64,000 bases of DNA from Methanolinea mesophila (GTDB lineage Archaea; Halobacteriota; Methanomicrobia; Methanomicrobiales; Methanospirillaceae). The number at the start of each line of letters is the position of its first letter. The first letter of the stretch is position 1. The notes under the pieces were generated by a model that was given only the letters and a program-made list of their open reading frames with translations, did no database searches and was not told where the DNA came from. Made by a program: the position numbers and the translations under genes. The stretch lies in assembly GCF_017873855.1 (NCBI RefSeq), contig NZ_JAGGKR010000001.1, positions 1,989,529-2,053,528 of the forward strand. The letters run 5' to 3'. Of this stretch, positions 1 through 9,245 are shown one piece after another.

Positions 1-1210
1 TTCCGGTCATGATGGCAATATCCTCGAGCTGGATCACCTTTTTACCGGTTTCAAGCCCCATGACGCTCTCCGCAATCTCATAGAGATCCGCATCGGTCAC
101 CCGCTTCCCCTTGACCGAGATGAACTTGACCTTCTCGACGATGGCATCGAGCTGTTCGTCGGAGGGGTTCATGTGCACCTCCTGGAGCATCTGGCGGACC
201 GCGTGCCTGCCTACATGCTTACCCAGGGTGAGCTTTCTCCGGTGCCCCACCATCTCGGGGGTCATGATCCCGGGCTCGAACGTGGCGGCACAGGCGATCA
301 CCCCGTGGGAATGGATCCCGCTCTCGTGGGAGAACGCGTTGTCCCCCACGATTGGCTGGATGGGCGGGATGCCGATCCCGGAATACCGTGAAATCAACCG
401 GGAGGTCTCGACCAACCGGGGGAGATCAATCCCCGTCCGGATCCCGAAGATGGTCTCGAGGATCATCACCGACTGGGCAAGGTCCGCATTTCCGGCCCGT
501 TCGCCGAGTCCGTTCACCGTGACCTGCATCTGCGACGCACCCGCTTCGACCGCGGTGATGGTGTTCGCCACCGCGAGGCCGAAGTCGTTATGACAATGGA
601 CGTCAACCGGGCAGTCCACATCCGCGACAATGCGGGAGACGAGGGCCCGCATCGCCGACGGAGCATAAACCCCGACGGTATCAGGTACATTGATGATGGT
701 GGCCCCGGATTCTGCCGCCGCCCGGAACACCGAGATAAGGTATTCCGGTTCGGTACGGGTGGCATCCATCGCAGAGAACATGCACTGGTCGCAGTGTTCC
801 CGGACATAGGCCACGATCTCCCGGGTGATATCAAGCACTTCTTCGGGAGATTTCCGGATAGTGTGTACCCGCTGCACCTCGGAAGTGGGGATAAAGACAT
901 GCACCATGTCGACCCCGCAGTCGAGACAGGTATCCACGTCCTCCTTTCTCGAACGGGCGAGCCCGCAGACTACCGAGTCGAGCCCCAGATCAACGATGGC
1001 CCGGACCGTTTCCCGTTCTCCCTGCGAGGACGCAGGGAAACCGGCCTCTATGGCATGGACCCCGATTGAGGATAACTGGCGAGCGATCTCCAGTTTTTGT
1101 TCGAATTTAAACGAGATACCCGGCGTTTGTTCGCCATCCCTGAGGGTGGTATCAAAGACAGTGACTTTTCTGGTCGACTGGCTATCGGTGAAGAAAACAA
1201 TTCCCCGCAA
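1..1210 (-). CDS. 2-isopropylmalate synthase / (R)-citramalate synthase family protein, 3' end cut by window edge
   Basis: The minus-strand frame is open to the left edge (about 403 codons visible). It shows the HMGL-like TIM-barrel motifs of the LeuA/CimA/AksA family: FDTTLRDGEQTPG near the start, the HCHNDFGLA metal-binding motif, and VNGLGERAGNA. These enzymes condense acetyl-CoA with a 2-oxo acid in leucine, isoleucine (citramalate) or coenzyme B precursor (homocitrate) synthesis. The frame runs on past the barrel into 'QLEDIAIMTG', which looks like the entry to the LeuA C-terminal regulatory domain; that favours LeuA or CimA over AksA. No ATG or GTG lies between the upstream in-frame stop and the first conserved motif, so a TTG start at 1210 is inferred. 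A TATA-like box sits about 45 bases upstream. Exact substrate is undetermined. Confidence 0.85.
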   Translation of the reverse strand, partial: MRGIVFFTDSQSTRKVTVFDTTLRDGEQTPGISFKFEQKLEIARQLSSIGVHAIEAGFPASSQGERETVRAIVDLGLDSVVCGLARSRKEDVDTCLDCGVDMVHVFIPTSEVQRVHTIRKSPEEVLDITREIVAYVREHCDQCMFSAMDATRTEPEYLISVFRAAAESGATIINVPDTVGVYAPSAMRALVSRIVADVDCPVDVHCHNDFGLAVANTITAVEAGASQMQVTVNGLGERAGNADLAQSVMILETIFGIRTGIDLPRLVETSRLISRYSGIGIPPIQPIVGDNAFSHESGIHSHGVIACAATFEPGIMTPEMVGHRRKLTLGKHVGRHAVRQMLQEVHMNPSDEQLDAIVEKVKFISVKGKRVTDADLYEIAESVMGLETGKKVIQLEDIAIMTG

Positions 1211-1250
1211 CCTTTGTTATGGGAGACATACACCTATTACAATGCGCCCG

Positions 1251-1262
1251 AAGTATAAAAGA
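1251..1262 (-). promoter_or_regulatory. TATA box upstream of the LeuA-family gene
   Basis: The minus strand reads TTTTATACTT about 45 bases before the inferred TTG start, in an otherwise GC-rich stretch. Spacing fits an archaeal TATA box with a leader of roughly 20 bases. No other promoter-like element is evident there. Confidence 0.45.
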
Positions 1263-1302
1263 GTCGCGGGAACGGCTCGCGAGGATATCGTAAATCGGAA
1301 CG

Positions 1303-1309
1303 TTTAATA
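1303..1309 (+). promoter_or_regulatory. TATA-like element for tRNA-Tyr/tRNA-Asp
   Basis: TTTAATA is centred about 35 bases upstream of the tRNA-Tyr 5' end, a suitable distance for an archaeal promoter. Only 24 bases separate tRNA-Tyr from tRNA-Asp, so one promoter may serve both. Confidence 0.4.
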
Positions 1310-1340
1310 AGTTACCTCTCCATATATGATGAGCGCAGAA

Positions 1341-1446
1341 CCCGCCTTAACTCAGCCTGGTAGAGTGCGCGGCTGTAGTATGAGTTGCCGTTCAGGCAAA
1401 TTGCGCGGCTACCGCGATGTCCCCGGTTCGACTCCGGGAGGCGGGA
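1341..1446 (+). tRNA. tRNA-Tyr (GTA) with a 32-nt intron at 37/38
   Basis: The cloverleaf can be folded by hand. The acceptor CCCGCCT pairs with AGGCGGG, followed by discriminator A. The D stem is ACTC/GAGT, the anticodon stem CGCGG/CCGCG, and the T arm CCCGG-TTCGACT-CCGGG. The anticodon loop CTGTAG gives GTA. The C1-G72 pair and A73 are archaeal tRNA-Tyr identity features. An intron at 1379-1410 interrupts the loop between positions 37 and 38, the canonical archaeal site cut by the splicing endonuclease. No CCA is encoded. Confidence 0.93.
1379..1410 (+). other. Canonical tRNA intron in tRNA-Tyr
   Basis: 32 nt lie between nucleotides 37 and 38 of the mature tRNA. Removing them restores a seven-base anticodon loop and the five-pair stem. 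The position is the standard one for bulge-helix-bulge introns; I did not fold the bulge-helix-bulge itself. Confidence 0.85.
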
Positions 1447-1470
1447 TATCTTCCAGCGCGAAACAACGGT

Positions 1471-1543
1471 GCCCAGGTAGTGTAGCGGCCTATCATGTCT
1501 GCCTGTCACGCAGACGACTCGGATTCGAATTCCGACCTGGGCG
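1471..1543 (+). tRNA. tRNA-Asp (GTC)
   Basis: The acceptor GCCCAGG pairs with CCTGGGC and is followed by discriminator G. The anticodon loop CTGTCAC carries GTC. The T arm contains GGATTCGAATTCC. No intron. It lies 24 bases downstream of tRNA-Tyr on the same strand. Confidence 0.95.
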
Positions 1544-1869
1544 TAGCAATCTTTTCGCCATAATCTGTGCAGGGAAGACTACCTCACTTTTCTAGGCTAA
1601 GTCAATCAAGGTGACCTGATATTTTTTATAATTTTATATTCGGGCTGACCTCCGTGATAATCTCTATTCCGGCATTTCTCCCTAATCGGAAACAAGTAAA
1701 ATCAAGATATGCGGGTATGACAGCCCATGGACGAAAGTGCGGTGTTCCGGAAAAACAAAGGCCGGCGGACCTGTCCTTCCAGGGGAGAACTATCCCGGCC
1801 GGATTGAAAATAATTTCATATAGCCCGGCGTAGATACATTCAGTGATCGCGATGGACTCCGGAAATATT
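1544..1869. other. Intergenic region, no gene seen
   Basis: This AT-richer stretch lies between tRNA-Asp and the PKD protein gene. Short open frames exist on both strands, but none has convincing composition or a recognisable product. An AT-rich patch at about 1621-1640 could belong to a promoter. Confidence 0.4.
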
Positions 1870-2736
1870 ATGATACGATTACTATTGCTGACTTTTTGCG
1901 GGTTCCTGGTATTCCAGGCGGCTTCAGCCAGCTGCCCCTGTCTTTTGCCAAACTTTTCCCATGGCAATACCAGTTATTCCCCATCGCAATGTCTCTGCCC
2001 TTTTAACCAGAGCAATGTGAGTTATCCCTTTTATCCCTGTTACTGTCCGTTCTACGACCCTAACCAGACCATTTCCCCCTGCCCGACACCTTGTCCCTGC
2101 CCTTTTAATACGTCCTGCAGTCTCCCCCCAAGGCCGGTGTTGATGACAACGGTTCAGGCGGATTTTACTGAAAACGTCACTTCGGGGGATGCACCCCTGA
2201 CGGTAAAATTCACCGACAAATCCTCGGGAAGACCGAATTCATGGCTCTGGGATTTTGGGGACGGGAGCACCTCCAGCCTGCAGAACCCTGTTCATACCTA
2301 CTCGAGCGCGGGGACGTATACCGTTACCCTGACTGCGGGGACGGTATTTGACCAGGGTGGTGTCCATTCGGGAATATCCACCGTGATCCGGAAAGAGAAC
2401 CTGGTCACCGTGACCGGGACGATCCAGGCTGTGCAACCCGGTTCCGGAGTGATTCCAGGAAGTTCGTCACCGCCAAAGACCAGTTTCTCCGCGGCCGATA
2501 TTGAGGAGTTCATCGGTCAACGTTCGCTTCCAAGCATTTCCGGGCAACTAGTATCCGATAACTCCACGGGGAGCTACAGGGGTGTCGAAAGCGCTACCAG
2601 GATTCTGGTATTGGGAGATCCGGCAATTCCCACCGAGATTTCTACTGCAGAACAGGATCTGTTGCAAAACCGTCTTCACTCTGGACAAAGTGGTTCCACT
2701 GCGGCCCTGTTGATCAGGCAAAGGTTATCCACATAA
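1870..2736 (+). CDS. Secreted PKD-domain protein with Cys-rich N-terminus
   Basis: The protein has about 288 residues. It starts with a signal peptide (MIRLLLLTFCGFLVFQAASAS) and continues with a roughly 65-residue Cys/Pro/Asn-rich segment holding four imperfect CxCPF-type units (CPCLLPNF, CLCPFNQ, CYCPFYD, CPCPFNTSC). One PKD domain follows, with the hallmark WLWDFGDGS, NPVHTYSSAGTYTVTLTA. The C-terminal 100 residues are low in recognisable features. PKD domains are beta-sandwich modules common in methanogen surface proteins, so an extracellular or cell-envelope location is expected. An earlier in-frame ATG at 1843 would place polar residues before the signal peptide, so the later ATG is preferred. 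There is no transmembrane anchor or sorting signal at the C-terminus. Function unknown. Confidence 0.75.
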   Translation: MIRLLLLTFCGFLVFQAASASCPCLLPNFSHGNTSYSPSQCLCPFNQSNVSYPFYPCYCPFYDPNQTISPCPTPCPCPFNTSCSLPPRPVLMTTVQADFTENVTSGDAPLTVKFTDKSSGRPNSWLWDFGDGSTSSLQNPVHTYSSAGTYTVTLTAGTVFDQGGVHSGISTVIRKENLVTVTGTIQAVQPGSGVIPGSSSPPKTSFSAADIEEFIGQRSLPSISGQLVSDNSTGSYRGVESATRILVLGDPAIPTEISTAEQDLLQNRLHSGQSGSTAALLIRQRLST

Positions 2737-2894
2737 ACTCCGGCAGTTCATGGAGATTATCTCGAGGTCGGGGCCCGGATGGACTTTTTTTTGAATGGAT
2801 ACTCTTTTATCACCGGCTGGCTACAATGAATCTGCAGCGGAATGCTTTTCCTGTCGAAAGCCAGTAAGATGCTGTACGTAATGGAGATGATCCC

Positions 2895-3560
2895 ATGTTC
2901 AGCGGGAATTTGAGAATTTTTGCGATATTGTGCGTCATCGCGCTCCTGGTATCCCCGGTGCTTGCCGGGGTGAACCAGGGCCCGATGCAGACACAGGTTC
3001 GGAACCTGCTTGAAAAGGTGAGATCCGGGGGGGTAACCGAGAGTTCATTACTCTCCACCCGATCATTTGTTGCGGATATTCAACCGGGTATGTCGGGTCC
3101 ACAGGCGTCTCTACTCGCAATCACCTACCCCTATCGACCGCCGGTGAGGAATTCGACGATAACCTACCCATTTCCCGGGCCTGCTCCGACCGTATATCCT
3201 CTCCCCGTGATCCCCACGATCCCCACCACGACCCCGATCATCCCTTCCTCTTCGAGAGGCTTTGGATCCCTTCTGGTAAAGACCAGCTATGAGGGGCAGC
3301 TTTACCTTTGGATAAAATCGGATTTCTTTGCACAGGACGTGGAGCCGGGATATGATATGCGATGGCACACAGGAGGGGCGATTCCGGTGTATTACGAGAA
3401 TAATATCCTGGCGGGTCACTATTATCTGAAGGCCACCACCAGCTCACACGACAACTCCACCGGGGTATTATGGTGTGGTCAGGCTACGATTTATGAGGGA
3501 CAGGTGACCGAAGTGAATATTGTTCCCACTGTATGCCCCTTCGGCTGTTCCTGCTGCTGA
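2895..3560 (+). CDS. Predicted secreted protein, unknown function, CPFGCSCC C-terminus
   Basis: This 221-residue protein has a clear signal peptide (FAILCVIALLVSPVLAG). A helical segment of about 40 residues follows, then a Pro/Thr-rich linker (residues ~85-120, several TIPTTTP-like stretches). The C-terminal domain of about 100 residues is rich in aromatic residues and ends in CPFGCSCC. I do not recognise the family. It follows the PKD/Cys-rich gene on the same strand and shares the CPF cysteine motif, suggesting a related role in the envelope. A GGAGATGATCC stretch just upstream of the ATG offers a ribosome site. Confidence 0.65.
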   Translation: MFSGNLRIFAILCVIALLVSPVLAGVNQGPMQTQVRNLLEKVRSGGVTESSLLSTRSFVADIQPGMSGPQASLLAITYPYRPPVRNSTITYPFPGPAPTVYPLPVIPTIPTTTPIIPSSSRGFGSLLVKTSYEGQLYLWIKSDFFAQDVEPGYDMRWHTGGAIPVYYENNILAGHYYLKATTSSHDNSTGVLWCGQATIYEGQVTEVNIVPTVCPFGCSCC

Positions 3561-4180
3561 CCCGGTATTTTCTACCCTTTAGTTCTTTTTTGCTTCGTTG
3601 AAATCCCTGATCACCTTTCGAACTATTACGTCCAGGGTTATGTGCCGGGGACTGCCGCAGCGGCAGAGCGAATCCTGTGAAACGTAATGAGAAGGATTTT
3701 TGGGATAGCCCCGTTGTTCGGCTGTTTTCCCTCTGTCCCTGAAATGAATGGCCCTGCGTCGATTTCGGGTTAACAGGTATCCAAAACAAGGATTTTAATG
3801 CCAGTACAAAAATCCGGGATATCTGATTACGCGGGGGATCGAAGCGGTATTCGGGGCCGACAGGAGATCCTGAATAATCTCAGGGACGGGTGTCGTTGCC
3901 GGTGATTGTCGTGGTCGTGTTTTTTTCGAAAGAACAATCCAGGGAGATGCATTCACATCGTTGTATCCTCCGTCTCCTCCCTTATTAAAAGAAAATTGTG
4001 ACCCGATATCTCCCCCATTTCGTAATTCCGAACGCCTTTCAAAATACGGCGATATTTTTGATTTTTCAACTATAAACCGTATAGTGCGATATGATAAATG
4101 CGTCAGGGATCTACCTTGCGCAGAAGGAGAGAGAAAAGAACTATACCGGGGGATGACAGAGTCTGGACCCTGCGAGAAGC
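3561..4180. other. Long intergenic region, no confident gene
   Basis: About 620 bases carry no convincing coding sequence. A minus-strand frame (3795-4295) has a stretch of plausible-looking sequence near its end, but its upstream half lies antisense to the small gene at 4181 and lacks a good start. An AT-rich patch around 4040-4100 may hold the promoter of the downstream small membrane protein. Confidence 0.4.
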
Positions 4181-4381
4181 ATGACAGAACCGAAATCAGC
4201 CAATCCCTGCTGCCCGTTATTCGGGGTGAAGAGCGGGGTGCCCCCCATTGGAATCGGGATACTGTTGATCCTCTTCGCGGTGATCCCCGTGGCAATCGGG
4301 ATGCCGGGTCTTCCCTTTCCTGTAACCATCGTATTTGTGGCGGCAGGGATTTTCTTCATCTGGATGGGATTTGCCCGGTGA
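4181..4381 (+). CDS. Small two-helix membrane protein
   Basis: A 66-residue product has a short polar N-terminus containing NPCCPLFG, then two hydrophobic segments: GIGILLILFAVIPVAIG and FPVTIVFVAAGIFFIWMGF. This is a typical composition for a small helical-hairpin membrane protein. No family recognised. It sits alone between a long intergenic region and the HEAT-repeat gene. The CC pair near the N-terminus might bind metal or be modified; that is a guess. Confidence 0.55.
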   Translation: MTEPKSANPCCPLFGVKSGVPPIGIGILLILFAVIPVAIGMPGLPFPVTIVFVAAGIFFIWMGFAR

Positions 4382-4456
4382 ACCGGAAGAGCCGGCCGGT
4401 GCCTCCGGGCCTTCGATGAGAGGGTTATTGAATCCTCATAATATAATGGAATAAGT

Positions 4457-5077
4457 ATGGAGGAACATGCATCCGATTACGATCGCGGCCGCGGAGTTCT
4501 GGTGAGAAGTGCAAGGGAGTGCCCCGACCCTCATGCGAGGCGGTACTCGATCCTCCTTCTTTCCCGGGAGAAGGACCCCGATCTCCTGCCGCTGTTCGTG
4601 GCGGGGATGAAGGATGAGGATAAGGGGGTCAGGGAGCAGGCGGCGAGGGCACTCGCAGAAATGGGCGAACCCGCGACAGCAGCCCTTCTGGACCTCATCA
4701 GGGACAAAGAGTGGAGAGTGCGGTACAGGTCGGCCGAAGCGCTCGGGTTGATGGGTTACAGCCCGGGAGATGCCGCCCTGATCGAGGCACTTCATGACCC
4801 GAAGGATCATGTCCGCTATATGGCCGCGAAATCGCTGGGCCTGATAGGAGACCCCTTAGCGCTGGAGCCACTGATCGGACGGCTGGAGGACGAGAACGAG
4901 TTCGTCCGGCGGATCGCAGCGGTATCGCTGGCAAAGATAGGTCTTCCGAGGGCCCGCTCCGCCGTTGCCATGGCAATGGAAAAAGAAAAGAATCCCGAGG
5001 TGCGTGAGGCCATGGCACTCGCTCTCGCGGGCTTTACGCTTTCCGGCCCGGAACTCGATGACGAGAACACGGATTGA
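4457..5077 (+). CDS. HEAT-repeat (PBS-lyase-like) protein
   Basis: The 206-residue protein consists of about six consecutive 31-residue helical repeats with the consensus DxxVRxxAAxALGxxGDxxAxxPLxxxLxDE. Good units are VREQAARALAEMGEPA, VRYRSAEALGLMG, VRYMAAKSLGLIGDPLA and VRRIAAVSLAKIG. This is the PBS-lyase HEAT-like repeat, a protein-protein interaction scaffold common in Methanomicrobia. Nothing indicates lyase activity. The N-terminal 25 residues and the acidic tail (DDENTD) lie outside the repeats. No operon partner. Confidence 0.85.
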   Translation: MEEHASDYDRGRGVLVRSARECPDPHARRYSILLLSREKDPDLLPLFVAGMKDEDKGVREQAARALAEMGEPATAALLDLIRDKEWRVRYRSAEALGLMGYSPGDAALIEALHDPKDHVRYMAAKSLGLIGDPLALEPLIGRLEDENEFVRRIAAVSLAKIGLPRARSAVAMAMEKEKNPEVREAMALALAGFTLSGPELDDENTD

Positions 5078-5284
5078 TTTCCGGGCTGATACCGACCCTG
5101 GGATGATCCCGTGCCCACGGATTGAATGGTCCGCATCCGGTCCGGTATGAGATACGAGTACCGGATGAACCGGACACCCTCAAATTTTCTAACCCATTTT
5201 TATCCGAAAGTTTCCGATGTGCCCGCCCGGGGGGCGGCTCACGCGTCTTCTTTTCGAAGCAACGTGCTTGAATCCGGAAAAAAT

Positions 5285-7276
5285 TTAACGAATTTTCGTA
5301 CCCGGTTCCACAACAGTGAGCGGGACCAGGAGGGAGGCGGTATCGCCGGCGGCGAGGATCATTCCTCTGCTCTCCACCCCGAAGATCGTCGCCGGGGCAA
5401 GGTTCGCCAGTACCGCGACCTGCTGTCCCACCAGATCCTCCGGGGTATAGAACTGGGCGATACCGCTCACGATCTGCCGTTTCTCCTGGCCCAAATCCAC
5501 GATAAGTCTCAAAAGTTTTTTGGATTTTGGAATCGGTTCGGCCTTCAGGATCTTACCGATCCGGATATCCATCCTGCAGAAATCCTCGATCGATATCTCC
5601 TCCATTTTCGGGGCCGGTGGAGCTCCGGCCTCCTTTACCCGTTTCTGGAGGAGGAGATCGAGCTCGGCGATAAGACCGTCCTCGAGCTTCTCGAAAAGCG
5701 GTGCCGGAACGGGGATTGCGCCCCCAAGGAGAGGATCGGTTGCGTCCCGAAGGAGATGGGAACCTGCCTGGTCCGTATACCCGAGCGCCTCCCAGACCTT
5801 CTGGGATTTCTCCGGGATCACCGGCTCGAAAAGCAATGCGAGAGCCCGGACCAGGAAGAGGCAGTTCTTGATGACCTTCCGCGCCTGGTCGCGATCGGTC
5901 TTGACCAGTTTCCATGGAGCATTGGACTGGATGTAGTTGTTGCCGAATGCGGCGAGTCCCATCATGGCATCGATTGCGTTCTTGAACTCGTACTCCCTCA
6001 TCGCGGAGTCTACCGCCGCAAGTGCGCATTTCACCTCTTCGAGAACGAGTGCGTCGACGGGGTCATCGGGTATCCCTGAAAACTCTTTATTGGCGAAATA
6101 AAGGCTCCGATAGATGAAATTGCCAAGGGTATTGACCAGTTCGTTATTGACCCGCTCCTGGAACACAGTCCAGGAAAAGTTCAGTTCCTTGGTGTGATTG
6201 GTGTACGAAAGAAGGTAGTACCGGAGGTAGTCGGGAGAGAGCCCGCGGTCAAGGTAATCCTCGTTAGTCCACACCACGTAACCTCTGGACTTGGAGAACT
6301 TGTGGTCGTCGACCTTCACCATCCCGCTCGCAACCACCGCATGGGGGAGGCCGTAACCCGCTCCTTTCAACAACGCAGGCCAGAAGATGCAATGGTGGTA
6401 GATGATGTCCCCGCCGATGAAGTGGGTGATGCGATTTTCCCCGCACCAGAATTCTTTCCAGTCGTTTCCGGTTATTTTCGCCCATTCCTCGGTGAAGGAG
6501 ATGTATCCGATAGGGGCGTCGACCCAGACATACACGACAAGGTCGTCTCTTCCCGGGAACTTGACCCCCCATTCGAGAGTCCTGGTGATACACCAGTCGT
6601 GAAGCTCGTCTTTCACCCAGCCCAGGGCATAATTTCTTGCGTTCAGGGTTCCCTTCAGGCCAGGGAGGTATTCGAGCAGGAAATCCCTGAAATCGCTCAG
6701 CCGGAAAAAATAATGCTCCTGGTCGCGGAACTCGGCCTTCGTACCGCAAACTTTGCAGGTCGGCTCCTGGATCTCGCCGGGTTCCAGGTGACGACCGCAC
6801 CCCTGGTCACACTCGTCACCTCTGGCGGGAGTCCCGCAATGGGGACATATCCCCTCCACGTAACGGTCTGGGAGGAACCTCCTGCACCGGGTGCAGTAAC
6901 TCTGCTTGACCACCTGGGAATAGACATACCCGTTCCCTATAAGGGAGGAGACGATCTGCCGCGTGCGATCGTGATTGGTGGGATCATCGGTCATCCCGAA
7001 GTGATCGAAGCAGACCTGCATCCGTTTGAATGTCCGGTCGAAATGGTCGTGATACCGTTGGGACATCTCACGGGGGGAGATCCCCTCCATCTCCGCGCTG
7101 ACCACGATAGGGGTCCCATGGTTATCCGAGCCACAGACAAAAACTACCCGCTCACCGCACCGCCGCATATAGCGCACGTAAAAATCGGCCGGCACGTAGG
7201 TCCTCAAATGCCCGATATGGCACGGACCGTTGGTATAAGGGAGTCCGCAGGTCACCAGCAGCGGTTGATCACTCAT
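5285..7276 (-). CDS. metG: Methionyl-tRNA synthetase
   Basis: This 663-residue class I aminoacyl-tRNA synthetase charges tRNA-Met. The HIGH signature is in [12 protein letters not shown], and the KMSKS-type loop is KFSKSRG. Between them is a connective peptide with four CxxC-like cysteine pairs (CTRC, CPHC, CDQGC, CKVC), consistent with two zinc knuckles. The anticodon-binding helical domain follows. The C-terminus (from about residue 555) is an OB-fold tRNA-binding domain of the EMAPII/Trbp111 type ([23 protein letters not shown]). Fused C-terminal OB domains are known in many MetRS and promote dimerisation and tRNA binding. A TATA-like TTATTTATAG lies about 30 bases upstream, so the transcript may have little or no leader. 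Confidence 0.97.
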   Translation of the reverse strand: MSDQPLLVTCGLPYTNGPCHIGHLRTYVPADFYVRYMRRCGERVVFVCGSDNHGTPIVVSAEMEGISPREMSQRYHDHFDRTFKRMQVCFDHFGMTDDPTNHDRTRQIVSSLIGNGYVYSQVVKQSYCTRCRRFLPDRYVEGICPHCGTPARGDECDQGCGRHLEPGEIQEPTCKVCGTKAEFRDQEHYFFRLSDFRDFLLEYLPGLKGTLNARNYALGWVKDELHDWCITRTLEWGVKFPGRDDLVVYVWVDAPIGYISFTEEWAKITGNDWKEFWCGENRITHFIGGDIIYHHCIFWPALLKGAGYGLPHAVVASGMVKVDDHKFSKSRGYVVWTNEDYLDRGLSPDYLRYYLLSYTNHTKELNFSWTVFQERVNNELVNTLGNFIYRSLYFANKEFSGIPDDPVDALVLEEVKCALAAVDSAMREYEFKNAIDAMMGLAAFGNNYIQSNAPWKLVKTDRDQARKVIKNCLFLVRALALLFEPVIPEKSQKVWEALGYTDQAGSHLLRDATDPLLGGAIPVPAPLFEKLEDGLIAELDLLLQKRVKEAGAPPAPKMEEISIEDFCRMDIRIGKILKAEPIPKSKKLLRLIVDLGQEKRQIVSGIAQFYTPEDLVGQQVAVLANLAPATIFGVESRGMILAAGDTASLLVPLTVVEPGTKIR

Positions 7277-7298
7277 CAGTATGCTTTTGATAATGATG

Positions 7299-7310
7299 CT
7301 ATAAATAAGA
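7299..7310 (-). promoter_or_regulatory. TATA box for metG
   Basis: The minus strand reads CTTATTTATAGC, centred about 30 bases before the metG ATG. That spacing suits a leaderless or very short-leader transcript. The same AT-rich element lies only 17 bases before the plus-strand gene at 7318, too close to serve as its TATA box. Confidence 0.4.
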
Positions 7311-7317
7311 TAACGAG

Positions 7318-8109
7318 ATGGCCAAAAAACTGTTTTTTCCCACCAGATCGTTCGGATCCGATAGTCCCCAGGCCGGGATCACCGAGTTGTCGGAATGGGT
7401 GGGCACCAGGTCGGGGAAAGGGGGAGATCTCCTTCTTTACCGCCTGGAAAAAACGCTTATTCCCCAGATAGAAGCGGGCATCGGAATGCCATGCGCGGGA
7501 GGGCCTTTCTATGACGAAAGAATACTCGAATGCACCCCGGGGATCCGTGAAAGGAAGATCGCGGGCGAACTCTGGCTAGAAACCGGGCTTGTGGAAGGTG
7601 ACGGGAGAATAATCAGGGGGCATTCCTCCTGCGCCTGGTGTGCTATCCCCGCGCCCTCCCTCCTCGATCTGGACAACGAATATTACTCCGATGACGAAGA
7701 TGCCCTCCATGCCCTCTGTTCTCACTACCAGGTCATTATGAGGGAGATGCGGGACCAGGGCGTCGCGGGACACGTGATCGTGGCAGATGGTGCCGTGGAA
7801 GAGGAGATTGAGCGGCTTTCGGGGAAGAAAACATATTTTTACATAACAAGGAATGAAGTGGATTCTCTCTCCACCCTTCTCGAATACCAGCGCGATGTGG
7901 CCGTGGTTCCTGGGGACCTCGATGTGCTGGCCGGCCTTTCGGATGAGTTCCGGGTAGGAACCGTAACCCTTTGCGAGCCTGATCGGGATTCCCTGGGCCG
8001 GCTCCTGGAATGGAAAGACCGGGACCAGGTGATGGCGGGAGGGTACTGCCGGGAAGACTGCCCCGGGTACTGGAAACGTCTGGTTGAATCCTCTGTATTC
8101 ACTCAATAG
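7318..8109 (+). CDS. Conserved-looking hypothetical protein, Cys-containing
   Basis: A 263-residue acidic soluble protein without signal peptide or membrane segments; I do not recognise the family. It has a CAWC pair near residue 107 and further cysteines at the C-terminus ([15 protein letters not shown]). A central alternation of hydrophobic strands and helices ([20 protein letters not shown]) suggests an alpha/beta fold. It is divergent from metG with 41 bases between the starts, and its last 11 bases overlap the convergent DHH gene. Codon usage matches its neighbours, so it is very likely a real gene. Cys pairs could bind zinc or iron-sulfur; this is unproven. Confidence 0.7.
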   Translation: MAKKLFFPTRSFGSDSPQAGITELSEWVGTRSGKGGDLLLYRLEKTLIPQIEAGIGMPCAGGPFYDERILECTPGIRERKIAGELWLETGLVEGDGRIIRGHSSCAWCAIPAPSLLDLDNEYYSDDEDALHALCSHYQVIMREMRDQGVAGHVIVADGAVEEEIERLSGKKTYFYITRNEVDSLSTLLEYQRDVAVVPGDLDVLAGLSDEFRVGTVTLCEPDRDSLGRLLEWKDRDQVMAGGYCREDCPGYWKRLVESSVFTQ

Positions 8110-9139
8110 ATTCTGCGATCTTCACGAACCTGTCGAATTTTGAATTTTTCCCGCGCAACCAGAAGAGGAATTTCTCCCATAACGAAAAATCGAACGACCC
8201 TCCCGCGGCATTGGGGTGTCCGCCACCGTTAAATTCCCGGGCGATGAGGTGGCTTATCGGGGGGACGGACCTGAGTGAAAACCGTCCGCCGGGCGATATC
8301 AGGACTTCCATATCGGAAGAGAGGTCTTTTCTGAGACGGGCCGCGGTCTCGCTGGGATACCCGTAGAGGGGTGCGAGTACGATCCTGTACCTGCTCCCCA
8401 TTACGACTGCCCTCCTTTCGCTCTTCTCCATCATTGCCTCCATCTCATCGCTGATCTCCCTGTATTCCCGTTCGATCGTCTCGTCCGACAGGACTCCCTT
8501 CACCATGGCATCCCTTACATAATCGCGGTTCTTCCGCTTCTGCAGCACGATCCCGAGAACCGCCGAACGGGGGTCCTCGTGTTTCCACAGGTCATAGTCA
8601 CATACCACCCGTGCCACCTCCGCGGCCTGCGGATCGCCCGGCATAAGGTCCCTCGCACACAATCCGCACCCGCAGGTGGTGACATCGACCGAGAGCAGGT
8701 CGACGATCTCACCGGCGATGCGGAGTTCCTCATCTTTCCACCGGTGATGGTCCCGCCATTCTATACGCCATCCGTTCGTCTTCAGGTTTTTCAGCGGTGC
8801 GACCGCCTGCTGCTGGAACCCGAGGTCGCTTATACTGAGCAGGTCCCCGTTTCCATGGATACCGCTGATCTGCCCGAGGATCGAGGGAAAACTCCCCACG
8901 GAGCAGAAGACGCTGACGATTTTCCCGAATTTCATCCGGTGGATTGCATCCGCCCCTACTGCATCGAGATCGTTATGGGTCAGGTGCACCACCCCGGTCT
9001 CTCGTGACGCGATCATCTCCCCGATTCCGCTCTTCCCCGCTCCTGCCGCTTTATCCCGTGAAGTCTTTTTCAGAAAATCCACCGCCTCGTATGGAAAAAA
9101 TGTGATTCCTGTCGTACATCGGTCTAAAAACCAGATCAT
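8099..9139 (-). CDS. DHH/DHHA1 family phosphoesterase
   Basis: The product has 346 residues. The metal-binding motifs of the DHH phosphoesterase superfamily are visible: HNDLDAVGADA, the DHH itself in EWRDHHRW, and the DHHA1 signature GGGHPNAAGG near the C-terminus. Members hydrolyse phosphodiester bonds in short oligonucleotides, cyclic dinucleotides or pyrophosphate. The DHHA1 motif argues for a nano-RNase/cyclic-dinucleotide type rather than a pyrophosphatase. The ATG at 9139 is preceded by AGGTT. A second in-frame ATG about 42 codons later, just before the first motif, is an alternative start. The gene is convergent with, and overlaps by 11 bases, the unknown gene at 7318. Confidence 0.88.
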   Translation of the reverse strand: MIWFLDRCTTGITFFPYEAVDFLKKTSRDKAAGAGKSGIGEMIASRETGVVHLTHNDLDAVGADAIHRMKFGKIVSVFCSVGSFPSILGQISGIHGNGDLLSISDLGFQQQAVAPLKNLKTNGWRIEWRDHHRWKDEELRIAGEIVDLLSVDVTTCGCGLCARDLMPGDPQAAEVARVVCDYDLWKHEDPRSAVLGIVLQKRKNRDYVRDAMVKGVLSDETIEREYREISDEMEAMMEKSERRAVVMGSRYRIVLAPLYGYPSETAARLRKDLSSDMEVLISPGGRFSLRSVPPISHLIAREFNGGGHPNAAGGSFDFSLWEKFLFWLRGKNSKFDRFVKIAESIE

Positions 9140-9171
9140 TTATCAACCTGCACGTTCAATACTGTTACCCT

Positions 9172-9245
9172 GCCTCAGTAGCTCAGTTCGGGAGAGCGCC
9201 AGACTGAAGATCTGGTTGTCCCCGGTTCAAATCCGGGCTGAGGCA
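9172..9245 (+). tRNA. tRNA-Phe (GAA)
   Basis: The acceptor GCCTCAG pairs with CTGAGGC and is followed by discriminator A. The anticodon loop ACTGAAGAT carries GAA. The T arm is CCCGG-TTCAAAT-CCGGG. There is no intron. An AT-rich element (CATTTATCAA) is centred about 31 bases upstream and may be its TATA box. Confidence 0.95.

Noticed and set aside
3795-4295. Minus-strand 166-codon frame in the 3.6-4.2 kb gap
   Set aside because: Basic, irregular sequence without a start site; it covers the better-supported small membrane protein on the other strand.
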